Under the pieces are notes generated by a model that was given only the letters and a program-made list of their open reading frames with translations, was not told where the DNA came from and did not search any database. Both the position numbers and the translations under genes were made by a program. Shown here piece by piece: positions 24,127 to 36,841 of a DNA stretch of 64,000 bases. Each line of letters opens with the position of its first letter. Within the stretch, counting starts at the first letter, position 1. Origin of the DNA: Dryas octopetala (lineage: Eukaryota > Streptophyta > Magnoliopsida > Rosales > Rosaceae); NCBI GenBank assembly GCA_963921425.1, contig OY992836.1, positions 19,175,614-19,239,613 on the forward strand, in the 5' to 3' direction.

Positions 24127-27100
24127 ATGACCTCAACCAATCCTCACCAAATCATCGATGATGGCGACGACGACGATGGGTTTGATTGGGAAGCAGCCGT
24201 TAAAGAAATCGACGAGGTTACCCAGACCGCAAAGCCTGCTACTTCTTCCCGCTCAGACCATTCTTCCCATTTTGCCCCTCCTCACCATTACACCCCAGTG
24301 CAAAACGCAATTGCTCCAATCTCCGATAACAAGAAGAAGCCTGGGACTTCACGCCAAACCACCCTCGACAAGTTTATGGGGAAGGCAGACGCCAGGCCTC
24401 AGCCGCAGAGTCGAGAATGTAGTGAGGGTGATGAGAGAGTGTCCTGTGTTCAAATTGATGCTGAGACAGCTAAAAGTTGGATATACCCAGGTTGTATTCG
24501 CATTCTCTTTGTAATTTTCTTTGTAGGTACTGTGTGAAAGTTTGTGTTTTGGGTTTTGGGGAAGTGGGTAAGCTGGTTTTAGTTGATTTTTCGAATGTGG
24601 ATTTTGAAGGTGAATATGAAATTTGATTTTTTTGGGTGTAGTTCTAGTTGAACCAAATGGTTTATTGCTCTGGATACTAGATCGTTAATCACATTTCCCA
24701 TCAAAATAAATTTTTTGCTAGTGGGTGGTGTTATTGGGCTAATGTGGGTTCAAAATTTCAAATGCATGCGACATTTTACCATGGATGTGAGTTTTGCTAA
24801 ACAGATTGTGATTTTGACTGTTTCCTCAAGACTTTGGTGGTGTTATCAGTGATACAAATTGAGTTATTGAATTAATGTGTGTGCACGATCATCTTTTCCA
24901 CTCTTTTTTTTTTTTTTTTTCTTCTGTTTGGAGTTAAGTGTAGCAAAAATTAAATATATGTTCTGAATTTTATTTCTAACCATGCAGTTAATATTCCTCG
25001 GCGTGACTATCAATTTTCTATTACCAAGACAGCACTTTTATCAAATACATTGGTGGTATTGCCAACGGGACTTGGGAAAACGCTTATTGCCGCAGTTGTG
25101 ATGTATAACTACTTCAGATGGTTCCCTGATGGTAATCTAATTTGCACCATGCATCTTAGCCAAATGCATGGATGCTTATTCCAATTCTTTTGTTCTGTTC
25201 CACATGTATCACATGCTTCGCTTGGATGTTTAAAATCTTAATAGAGCATTGACACTGACCAAATGTGTCATTCAGGTTTTGCATACACACTCTGATATTT
25301 GTTTCGTGTTTGTTTGATTTCCTTTCTATATTTGATTTGCATATAGTCTTAATCGTTTTCCATGAAGCCTCATTTGTTCCAGCTTCCTGCATTGTGGACT
25401 TCTCAAGTTTATTTTGGAAAGTTATGAAACATTGACATTGTTCTTTCCACAACAGGGAAGATAGTCTTTACTGCTCCTTCTCGACCGCTTGTTACGCAAC
25501 AAATAGAAGCATGCCATAATATTGTAGGAATACCACAAGTAAGAACCTCTTTTACTCTCATGGCCAAAAAAAAAAAGAACCTCTTTTACTCTTAAGCAGT
25601 GCTTTGCTCAATATTTGGTTTTTGCTTGAAAACTTTATTCATGAACATATTATGAGAAAATTCTGATCAAACTGATTGCAGGAATGGACAATTGATATGA
25701 CAGGTCAGATAAGTCCTACAAAAAGAGCATGCTTTTGGAAAACTAAACGAGTTTTCTTTGTTACTCCACAAGTGCTGGAGAAGGACATTGAGTCTGGTGA
25801 TTAATTCTTGAACTATATACACTGGCATTTCTTAAATGACAAGTGGGTGATTTTTGAAATTTTTTTTTTCAATATAATGTAAAAACTCTGTGAAAAGGTG
25901 TTTCCTATGTGTAATGTAGAAGGGCAGACTGATTCTGTATTTTTTGGAATGAAATTTTTTTTCTTTGTTTAGATGGTGGACTTCTTGTCCACTGCTGGAT
26001 ATTATTTTGGTAGTCCTTTGACTTTTTGATAAAGTCTTGTTTCTTATAAAAAATTTTAAAATAGGAAATTTATTAGTAAGTATCTGTGTACAGGTTGATG
26101 CTACTGTAATTTATATTAGAATATTTTCTCTTGAATGATTACTAATATGCACTTGGAAAAATAGTTTCTGGATTAAAGATCTTCCTATCCCCTTTTATAT
26201 GTACAAAATGATCAATTTAAAGATTAACTGTTTTTATATTTATCATGACCCCCTTGAGTAAATTAGTATTTTCCAATCCCATTTTATATATGTGCGTGTG
26301 TGAGTAATATACACTCATTGTCTTATCCGGACGTGGTGCCATCTGGATGCTTTGAAATAGCCAAATTGCACTGGTTTAAGGCATAGGTTTTAGGGTTAAC
26401 TCTCGATCTTTGGGTGGTACCCTAATGTAATCAACCTTGTCAAAAATGGGATGAAAAACATTGAGGCGTCGGTCAAACAGCCAAATGGCGCTGTTCAAAC
26501 AGCACCATGTCCAAATACTTGTGTGATGAGATTTGAGAATTTTTCTATATATATGTATATGTATAAATATGTATATATATATATATTTTTTTTTCCTTTT
26601 GAGATAGATCTTTCGTCACTGGAGTTTGCTCCTTGGTAATTTGTTGCAGGCACATGCTCAGTTAATTGCTTGGTATGCCTGGTGATCGATGAAGCTCACC
26701 GAGCATTAGGAAACTATTCTTACAGTGTTGCAGTTCGTGAGGTCTGTTGTTCTGTTTCTTTCTAATCTATCTAAATTGTGTTTGTTCATTCTTTCCATAT
26801 GTGGTGGTTCAGAGTGGTGGTATTTTATCATTATTGTTATTGATTTGGTGTCTTATTTTTGGATAAACTTAGTGTTTATAATACTAATGATAATTAAATT
26901 TATAGTTAATGGCTGCACAAGTGCAACTGAGAATTTTAGCTTTGACCGCAACACCAGGATGTAAGTGACTAATATATACTGGGTTTCTACCAAATTCATG
27001 TAATAATTTAGATCCTTAGCTATATGCAATGTAACAGCAAAGCAGCAGGCTGTTCAGCAAGTTATTGATAACTTATGTATATCAACACTTGAATATCGTG

Positions 27101-30100
27101 ATGAAGACGACCCTGATGTCAAACAATATGTTCACAACAGGGAGATTGAGTTGATTGAGGTATGTATTGTAATCTCTTGTTACAAAACTCTTTTCTTGTA
27201 GAGAAAACAAATTTATTGCAAGATTTCTAGGTTGCAATGGGTCAAGATGCTGTTGAGATAGACAATAAGCTCTTGGAAGCGGTGCGTCCATTTGTAACCA
27301 GGCTTTGTGCAATTGGAATTCTCTCAACTAGAGACATTCAGACTGTATGGTTCATTTCTAATCTCCCTTTGGAAAACTCTGCTGGATGGAATTGTTTATT
27401 TGCATTCCTATTCTGTTCTGGGACATGCTAGCAAACATTGTAATGAATGGGGTGGGTGTAAATTTTTGTAGGAATTTCTGGTTTTGTTACTTAGTAACCA
27501 TGGAAGTTCACTAAAATGCATATCCACCTTGATTATGTAAGAATATTCTATTGTTAGCCTATTTACAGTTCTTCACAATGAAATGTGGAGTAATATTCTC
27601 TTGTCAGACAGTTTGGTATGTAGTTCAGGACTTTATTCAGAGTCCAGCCGTAGTTTGCTAGTTTATGAGAAAATAATAGTATAAATTTAGCTTTGGGAAT
27701 ATATTCACTGGTTTGTAAAGAAGCTGTGCCTCAGATGTTCTTCTAGCTTTAAGGAACATATAGGCCTCTCTATAAATGACCATTTCTCTTAATGTTTGGG
27801 ATTTACTGCCTTATCAGTTTGACCCTTGTTTTTGGTTAATTCTTAATGAAAAAAAATCACATTCTTTTGGGTCTACATGGGGGGGTGGGGATTCTTGCAG
27901 TTGAGCCCATGCGAATTACTTAATTCAAGGGAGAAATTTCGTCAAGCACCTCCTCCAGACCCCCAAATTAAGTGTGGAGACGTTGAAGGTTATTTTGGAG
28001 TACTCCTTACTCTTTACCACATTCGTAAGCTAATATCAAGCCATGGAATAAGGCCAGCATATGAAATGCTTGAAGAAAAATTAAAACAAGGGTTTGTCCT
28101 TGTGCACTCTCCATTTTTTAACTGTCTTGATCAGCTCATACGTAGATTCCAATAACTATGCCTGCATATTTTATGTGAGACCATCATACACTCGACTTTC
28201 TTCTTGTAGTAATTTGTCAAATTTATTTAGCAGCCTTCTCATTGAAGTGTTAGTAATGCAGCTGGAAAATTTAGTGTCACAGGCTATTGCTTTAAATGAG
28301 AATCACCTTATAATCTATTTGGAATCAGACAATTCCGGAGGGGGGGGGGCAGTTTCAAAGCCAGGTCTGCCTGGGGGATTTCTGGGCATCAAAAAAAACT
28401 TTGCAAACAAATCTTCATTTCAGAAATTTTGAGGCAGATTATATTCTGAATTTTAAGATAAATTTTAATTTTACATGAAAGCCACACCCTCCTTTGTCCC
28501 ATCATGGTAACTGATGTTTGACTTAATCAAACAGAAATTCACTATTTGGAATTTGAGTTGAATGGCAGAAATTTCTTGTGTAGACATAACTAGTATCATG
28601 GTTAATCTATTGTGTATTAAATGTTGATGACATGGATTTGAAGCTGTTTTAACAAGCAATTCAAGACTGTAAGTTGTTTAAGTTAATTTTTTCAGGTCTT
28701 TTGCAAGGTATATGAGTAGAAATGAAGATATTTGTAAAGCCAAGCTCATAATGCAGCAAAGTTTGTCTCATGGTGCTCCAAGTCCCAAATTGTTCAAAAT
28801 GTTAGAAGTACTGCTTGATCATTTCAGTATGTGGCCTGTTATCTTAATTTTATTGTATATGTCATCAAATGCTGGTCGTAATGTTAGGACCATCCCAGTT
28901 AATTTGATTCATCTAGGAATTGGGGGGTTTGTTTGCTGTTATTGTTCCTTGATGGTTTCTGTTGTGTGCCTTTTCTTTTCTTCTAATGACTTTTATTCTG
29001 TAGTTTGTGGTAGTTCTTATACTTGTGGACTGCTGGTCCCCTTTGATGTACTCCCTTTTTATATTTTATTAATGTAATATTTATGTTTCCTATAAAAAAA
29101 ATATTGTACAAGTCCCGCTTACCAAGTGTAGAAGCTTATAAATGTTAGAAGCACTGCCTGTCTCATGTTCTAATATCGTTTAATCAAAAGCTGATTTGCA
29201 TAAAAATTAAGTTTTTTTTTTATTCAAATTTTCTTCAAACAAGGGCCTTAAACTTGTACCCAGCTTTACTTTCAGTGAAAGAGATCTTATGGCTGAAGTA
29301 GGGATTTAAGGGATTGGATTCTTATATTGTATTAGAGATTTATTATATTATCCAGCAATAATAACAAATAATAGCCAAGTCAAAACTTAACTAAATCTGT
29401 GAGCCAATTGATGGACCAATTGCTCATGTACAGACAAGTAAATATTATGGAGATTTAATAGCTAGTTCTCAGTGACTGATAATTATATATCTGACTGCAG
29501 AAACAAAAGATCCACAAAGATCAAGGGTTATCATTTTCTCAAATTTTAGGGGAAGTGTCAGGTGCAACAATTTCTTCATTTTTGTTTCATTGATAATGCT
29601 GTTATTGTTTTTGCATGCAATTTATATGTAAAATGTAAAAAACCTACCTGGGTATACAGGGACATAATGGATGCATTGGCAAACATCGGCAATTTAGTTA
29701 GAGCTACGGAGTTTATTGGTCAAAGTTCAGGTTTGAAGCTCGATTCTTTACTTTGTTCTTTTTTCCCATTAAGAATAATTTTTAATGGAATTTAGTATAT
29801 TTTAGTATAAGATGATGCTAATGTGAGAGAGGGTGTTAGCTTGATATACGTTGTTGGCCCATTCCCTAATAGCTTAAGCATTGAGGTTCACTTATATTAG
29901 ATGTGGTATCTATTTGTGAAATTTATTGACTATAGTTTCTTACAGGGAAAGCATTAAAAGGGCAGTCACAAAAAGTTCAGCAAGCTGTTTTGGAGGTAAC
30001 TATGTTGCTTTCATTACTTTTCTCAGCACCTTGCATTGGCTTACTTAGATTTCCCACAGAAATTTCGCGCCGGTGGATACAATGTCATTGTTGCCACATC

Positions 30101-33100
30101 AATTGGCGAGGAAGGCCTGGATATCATGGAAGTTGATCTGGTTATATGCTTTGATGCTAACGTGTCACCATTGAGAATGATTCAACGGATGGGGAGAACT
30201 GGAAGGAAGCATGATGGACGAGTTGATATCTTTTTCTCATATGAATAATGCATTTTATGTAGTCAGCTGTTGTTGAAATCAGTATGAACATGCAATGAAC
30301 TTCTTGCATTTTCCCCACGTTTACAAGCTCCAGTATATATAGTTTCTTTTTTTCTGTTTCTTCATTATCCTTTTCTTACAAGCTTTGTTCTTTGCATATT
30401 GCAATGAATCCTAAATCCTTGACAAGTCTTACTAGTTTTAGCCTGTGAAGGGTCAGAGTTGAAGGGTTACAATCGAAAGAAAAAAAACAGTAAGAACATG
30501 GTGAAACACATGCGTAATGGGGGAATAAATAGCTTCAATTTCCATTCTAGTCCGAGGATGGTGGGTTCTTCTAAGACATACTGCATTTTAATATCTTTTG
30601 ATACTATAATCTTGCCTCAAGCCTATTAATTGTACATGTTTCATTGCAGATTCCTCATATTTTCAAGCCTGAAGTCCAATGTGTTGAGCTTTCAATTGAA
30701 CAATTCGTTCGTCGTGGAAAGAAAGTGAAAGATGATAACACTATTCAGACACCTGTTATTACAGAAAAATTAACTGTTGCTGAGACTGAATTAGTTGCCA
30801 AGTATTTCCACCCTCTTGAAATTGCATGGAAACCATCACTTATTGCCTTTCCTCACTTCCAAACATATCCCTCAAGAGTGTATAAAGTGATGCATTCGCA
30901 TCGAACAACAATGCTAATCGATATGATGCAATGTTTGCAAGGACTATCCTTTTCTAGGGACAGCGGAATTTCCCTTCTTGAGGTTTGCTTCAATCTATGG
31001 GGTTGAGTTGTTTGTCTTGTTGTATTGTATTATGTTTGCTTATATATCACTTAATGATGACAGGATGACATCTGTTTAGACAAGTGCTTGGTAGATGACA
31101 CTGTTGAACAACATGACAACAGAGAAGGTACCTCAAACAGGCCTGTGTGAGAAGAAAATATTTGTTATTCCAAAAGTCTTCTGTTTATTCTGAGGAATTA
31201 TTCAGATTATATGCAGATAATTACTAAGGAAAATGATTTTTCTCTATTAGGATAACTTTTATGTTAAATGATTTTTCTCCATTTTTTTATGTTAAATGGA
31301 GATTCTTCATACTGTGCTACCAATTTTCTAAGTATTCTACTTAAATGTTCAAGATTTTGGTGCAGATTTGCTGAATCTTGATGATTCTTTAAACAAACAG
31401 TCACAAAGAAAGGTACTGGATTCTGAAGTATCACCTACTGGGACATTGAAAACCAAGGAGAAGCATAGCAAATGCGATTTCCCTGGTGAACGTCCTCATG
31501 GGCACTCTTTCCTCTTTGGTTCAAATGTTGTAAATGTTGATGCTTCTGGAAAGGTCCTAATCATATCTGTCCCTGAACTTCCTTGGAAAGAATTATCACA
31601 TTCCAAGTGTACAAGTGCAAGAAGTATTAAGTTGGATTGTTTGAAGCAAAATTCTTGCCATGCATGGAATTCAGACGAAGAGCACACAGAAATAACTACT
31701 CGAGCTGGAGCCAATGAAGATCTTAAAACGGCTCATATAAGATGCGTAAAGAATGAGGTGTCACCTAGGTCTAGATTGTGTGACTCTGAAAACTGGATGG
31801 AGAAAACATTCAATGGGGGTGAAAATATTCCTCAAACTCCAATTCTGAAGGGAAATATGTCAAATAAAGGGGATAGTGCTTGTGAGACACCTGATGTTCT
31901 GGAAAGTAAGGCACCCTTATTGCTGGCTGATGAAGACAATAATGTTTTCAGAGATGGTGAGCTTAGTCCACGGCTTACTAATTTAATCCAGAGTGGAGTT
32001 GTTCCAGAGTCTCCTATAAATAATAGTGGTGAGTAATGCAATTAGTAAGATTTCATCTTAATTCAAATTGTGATAAGTTTTCCTGGGATTGCTATCGTAC
32101 CCTAGTATAAGATTCATACTGACATAAATGTGAATGATGCAGGAGTATCAAATAACAGAAATGAGTATCAAGTTCCTGACCCTGTTTCACCTGCCCAATT
32201 ACATAATGAACTGCTATTGAAGTCTTCAAGTCCTAGAAAAAGTGAAAAGGTTAATATGGATAGCAATGCCTGTGGAAGAAATGTCTCTGTTTCTCACATT
32301 GATAATGAAAATCAAACTCCCTTGCATAATACGAGTAAGAGTGGCAGTATAAGAGGCTGTACCTTCACATCACCAATTACTGACAGAGCCCAAGCTGTTT
32401 TACCAGACCTTACAAACAATAGCTGTGGCAAAGATTGGAATTTAAGTTCTGGAGACAAGTTTGAAAGTGTAAAGCTAGCACGGAAGTTTGAAAGGCTGCG
32501 CAAAGTTGGGGATCGTTGGAAAATTAGGAATCGGGAAAGCACGACAAATAATGTTGTACCAACAGCAAACCTTGCCAACTTGTTTTGTAGTACTAGTCCT
32601 CTCCATACTAAGCATGGTAGAGGTATCATGAATATTAATTGAAATGCATCTAGACTAGATGTTTGTCCTTTCTAGTATTGCTTATTTATTTACTATTTAT
32701 TTACTTTTCTACTTTTGGCGTTCTGATGCTTAGACAGACTAGTTTTTAGTGATCCTTTTCTCTGTGACTAAAAGTCCAGTTACACCATAGTTTTATAGGA
32801 CTGCTACTTGCTCAGCTGCCTATTCTTTTTTTATGTGACATATTTACTAATACGTGGTACCTGTTGTTACTTAGGTAAAAGGAAGCCAGTTGATGATGTG
32901 AGGGATTTCATTGAGGAGGAAGCTGAGTAAGCTCATACTTTTATGCTATATTAAAAATGACGCATAGCTAAATTTATTTTGTAAATTTGTAGTTACATTT
33001 CCTCCTAAAAGCATAAAAAAATATTTTCTGTCCATTATTTTAGTTATTATTTTGTGGATGATAAACTGAAGTTTTTATTTAGAAGTAACATTTGAGGATG

Positions 33101-34636
33101 CTGTTAAATCAGGGTATCTTCGGACGCCGATATATCTGAAGATGAGGAAGATGACCAAGAAAACTATTCAAATGATAGTTTCATAGATGACAGGTTAAAT
33201 CCTACAGCTGCGGGTACTCAGTCTGCAAATAGTGGAATTGACATGATGGCAATATACAGGTCAATACTCTCTCTCTCTCCCACCCCCCTTGGTCACAAAT
33301 CATTAATGGTTTCAAGGAACTTTTTTTATGTATAATGTTGGAACACCATTCATATGAACGCAAGTAGATTCCAAAAATTATTTTGAAGGTTCATATTATT
33401 GAATATACTATCTTGGAAAAATCAAATGGTAGTATAGTGTGTCTCCAACTTGTACTTCTTTCAAGTAAAACATCAATTGTGTGATCAAGTGACATTTGAA
33501 AGGAAAAGCTGACAATGGGAACAAAGAGGTGCTTATTTGAAGTTTTTACTCTCGTTTACAGGAAACTTTGAACATAACTTTTTTCTTAAGAAATAATGCA
33601 TAACTTTTCAAAAATAAAACTCACGTGCATTTTATTTTCTTTGGTCTATTATAATTCGATATTTCTGGTATTGCGGGTCAGGATTAGACTTTCTAAAATG
33701 ATTTTATATTTATTACCATATAAATATACGCTGAGGAATCCATATGACTGCCTTTGATTTTAGAAATTTAACAATCTAGATTCTTAGTGAATATATGTTA
33801 CTTTGCATAGAATCCATACTGTGGCTGAAGTAGGAAGCCAGCTATCCTGTAGCGCATGGTTTTTGTTCAATTTTTTTTCTCCTTTAAATTATTTTTCCTG
33901 TGAAGTATGGCATCAATGTGGTTGCTTGTAACCTGAATGTTTATAGTTTCTTATGGAGCATGTCCCCGTATTTTTGTCAGTAAATTTTGAATGCTCTTCT
34001 ATAATCTCATTCATGCCTCCAGGGTTGTGGGCTTTTGAAATTCTTCAAAAATTTTCTTTAATGTCCTGCAACAGGAGATCATTGCTCACCCAATCACCCA
34101 TGGAGAGGCAGCCAAGCAGTTCTGCTACATTTTCTCCTGATTCTGTGGCACCAACAACTGAAACTGGGAGTTCTTGTGGCAAAACATCTTTCTCTCTGGA
34201 GACACCTCAAAGTGATTGTACAAATCAGCCAATCAGGGTGGATTCAAAGTCCTTCCAAATGAATTGCAACTCCCAAGTCATACCTTGTACAGCTGGTGTT
34301 TCCCCAGGATATGAAAGAGAGATTGGAAGTCGAAAAAGAAAATTGAGTTTTCATCATTCAAGATCTGTTCCTGCAGTGAACTTGGAGCGAGAGTTCTCAT
34401 GCCAGTCAGAGGCTGCAGGCAGAGACTTGCAGCACAGTGATGCAAATGAGGACTTACTTTATGATGATGATCAGTTTTATGAGGGCCTCGATCTTGACGC
34501 AGTTGAAGCACAAGCTACGTTGCTTCTTAAACAGAAATCAGGATTGCCAATGCAGAAGCAGCAGACGACTCCTCAGTTACACCCACAAAATCCTAGCCTT
34601 GACAGTTCTCCATCATTTGACCTTGGCATTTTATAA
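24127..34636 (+). CDS. FANCM: FANCM DNA helicase/translocase, 22 exons
   Basis: Branch-point translocase that remodels forks and D-loops and, in Arabidopsis, limits class II meiotic crossovers. Exons: 24127-24490, 24988-25131, 25456-25538, 25682-25796, 26650-26741, 26906-26960, 27038-27159, 27231-27344, 27901-28091, 28696-28826, 29501-29561, 29660-29730, 29946-29995, 30060-30225, 30433-30560, 30650-30982, 31064-31127, 31366-32028, 32143-32622, 32875-32926, 33113-33259, 34075-34636. They sum to 4188 nt, a clean 1395-aa frame. Motifs: PIP-like QTTLDKFM (77-84), Walker A PTGLGKT (147-153), DEAH (249-252), TATPG (280-284), QRMGRTGR (573-580), then [15 protein letters not shown] long, acidic, Ser-rich C-terminal tail follows and no ERCC4 nuclease domain is visible. 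All introns are GT-AG except 30226-30432, which is AT-AC. The gene appears intact. Confidence 0.95.
30226..30432 (+). other. U12-type AT-AC intron in FANCM
   Basis: Donor ATATCTTTTT matches the minor-spliceosome AT-AC consensus ATATCCTTT with one change. A branch-site match ATCCTTGAC lies at 30415-30423, its branch A (30422) 10 nt from the terminal AC at 30432. Splicing here joins GTT G to TA GTT TTA GCC, restoring the conserved [12 protein letters not shown] after helicase motif VI. No GT-AG pair keeps both the frame and the motif; reading through reaches a TAA after 6 codons. Confidence 0.85.
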
Positions 34637-36841
34637 ATTTATACAAAAATACATATCTAAATGGTGTCCTGCAGAAGCATTGAAATGGATTGTGAACTCT
34701 AGTGGCAGTTAAGTTTCTCACAATTTAGATTTATATGAATAAGTTGAAAGTTTTGAGGGTTTGCACATTTTTTCTTTTTTTGGGAGATTAGTTAGATGCA
34801 TAGGGATCAGCATCTTGTTGGCTGAACACAGATGTAATCTATAGCTAGCGAGTCATGCAAAGTCCATGCCAAAAGGAAAATGTATACATACATGTATATA
34901 TGTATGAATGTAAATATTACATCTCTTGTATTTATAATTGACCTCATTTTGTATTGTATCTATAATTCAGATAAGATTCCTCTAGAATCTTTGGTCTATT
35001 TTTGTCTGGGTTTACACTTTACAGTTGCTGGTAGAACAGTTCTACTATGTCTAATATCACCCCATTGTATGTTTCAATGCTCAATCATCATTCCCTCGAC
35101 TTGAAATTTTCATGATTGCAAATTGGGGTTTGGCAATTTCCTTAACAAAATACTAGTGTGTCATATGCGAACCAAGTATGCTTGCCACTCTAATATAAGT
35201 TTGGTTCAACCAGCTTACATTATAACTCTCTGTATGGTCTCTTGGGGTACTGTCGAAGACAGATCGAATCCACTACATCAGCGAAGAATTCTCGTATGCG
35301 CACTATAAAAATGTGCATAGAAGAATGACTTTGATCAAGATGCCCTCTATATAATATTTAAAATCTCATATTTAAACTAAGAAATGTCCATTACAAAAAT
35401 GAAAAATAAAACTAGGAAATATGAAAATAATACACATGCATCACATTTTTTGAAAAATATTTATTTTTAAATATTTTTTAACTGTATAAAAGTATATCTA
35501 TTCTTTTAAGACATAATATACGTAAAATGTAAATGAAAATCCTAAGATATAATAACATTTTTCTATTAAAACTTAAACCTTCGATTTCATTTTTTTTTTT
35601 TTTTTTGGCCACTACCTTCGATTTCATATTTAACTCATCACAAAAGACAGTTAATCAAATTAGTTATGTATCAATGGAATCTCATCCATACATAACAAAT
35701 TGGTGTGGTATATGCATATCAATATATGAACTGTAAGGACTAGCATTATTATTGAGATTACAACTCTTAGGAAAGAAAATATATTTTTGGATGGAATCAA
35801 ATATGTATTATTTACACACAAAAGTATTCGGTTATTGGGGAAAAAGCAATATACTTCTAATGTCGAATCAGGATCAGTTAGACAAAAATAAAACTTTGGG
35901 TCGAACTCCTCTTTGGTGTCAAGGTAATAGCTAGTTATCTTAGTGACAATTTTGTTTTAGTTAATTTTTTCTTTAATATTTTTAAAACAAAAGTTTATAT
36001 ATTGTGAATTTGTGATGCACGGTTTAGAATGATCAAATTCAGCTTGACATGAGGATTAATTGCCCGTTCTAGTATTATGATAAAATTAGAGCTTTTAACG
36101 TAAAATTAATTAATAATGAGTTGAAATGTCATAAGATTTTATATATTGTAATGAAAGACTTTGAATACTCAGATAGTATAATTTAATAAATGTAAGCTGT
36201 ATACATATTATGACAAAAAAAAAAAAAAAAAAGCTGTATACACGTTGTAATAGTTATTTCTAAATGGATAAAACTGCATGTAATACATTTTATTCTTCTA
36301 CTGCACATTAGTACATTACTAACTCCATTTAATTTTATAGTGTAGGCTTTAAATACAAATTTTGTACTGTTAGAGGCTCTAATCAATTTTATTGGCTGCC
36401 GAAACTACCCAAATACAGGGAAAAGATTAAATAGAAGAACGAAAAGGTATTCCATCTTCCACTTGGAGTTTTCAAATCCAAAAATAAAGTATCTTACTCT
36501 CAGCAGTGAAGCACGTAGTTGCAACTAAAACATAAGTTGCAACTGAGATTACATGACCAAAATTGACTGCCTTGTGCGAATCAGATTTTCTCACATTTAA
36601 ACAAAGACATTAATCAAGTGTTTCCATTCAAAGAAATAACGATTGCCAAACAAAACAGCATACTAGAAAAACTTCAACAGTAGTACAACTTTCTCTACAT
36701 CTCTAAGGGTTAGAACTAGAACACACTTTTTACAAGCACAAAGGATCTGGACATATCATTACCCAGAAACAAAATGAGACAAAAACAGATGACTCATCTG
36801 GGTAAGGTTTAAACAAAAAAAGACTGGAGGAGTCAGATCCA
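34637..36841. other. Spacer between the convergent FANCM and kinase genes
   Basis: Holds the 3' ends of FANCM (plus strand) and the deoxynucleoside kinase (minus strand), with AT-rich DNA and homopolymer runs near 35590 and 36215. No gene, RNA or structured repeat found. Confidence 0.4.

Noticed and set aside
30222..30441. GT-AG alternatives for the FANCM intron
   Set aside because: The donor at 30222 (CGA|GTTGAT) paired with either nearby AG gives a stop or loses the conserved LACEGSE frame. AT-AC gives an exact fit and the total length stays divisible by three.
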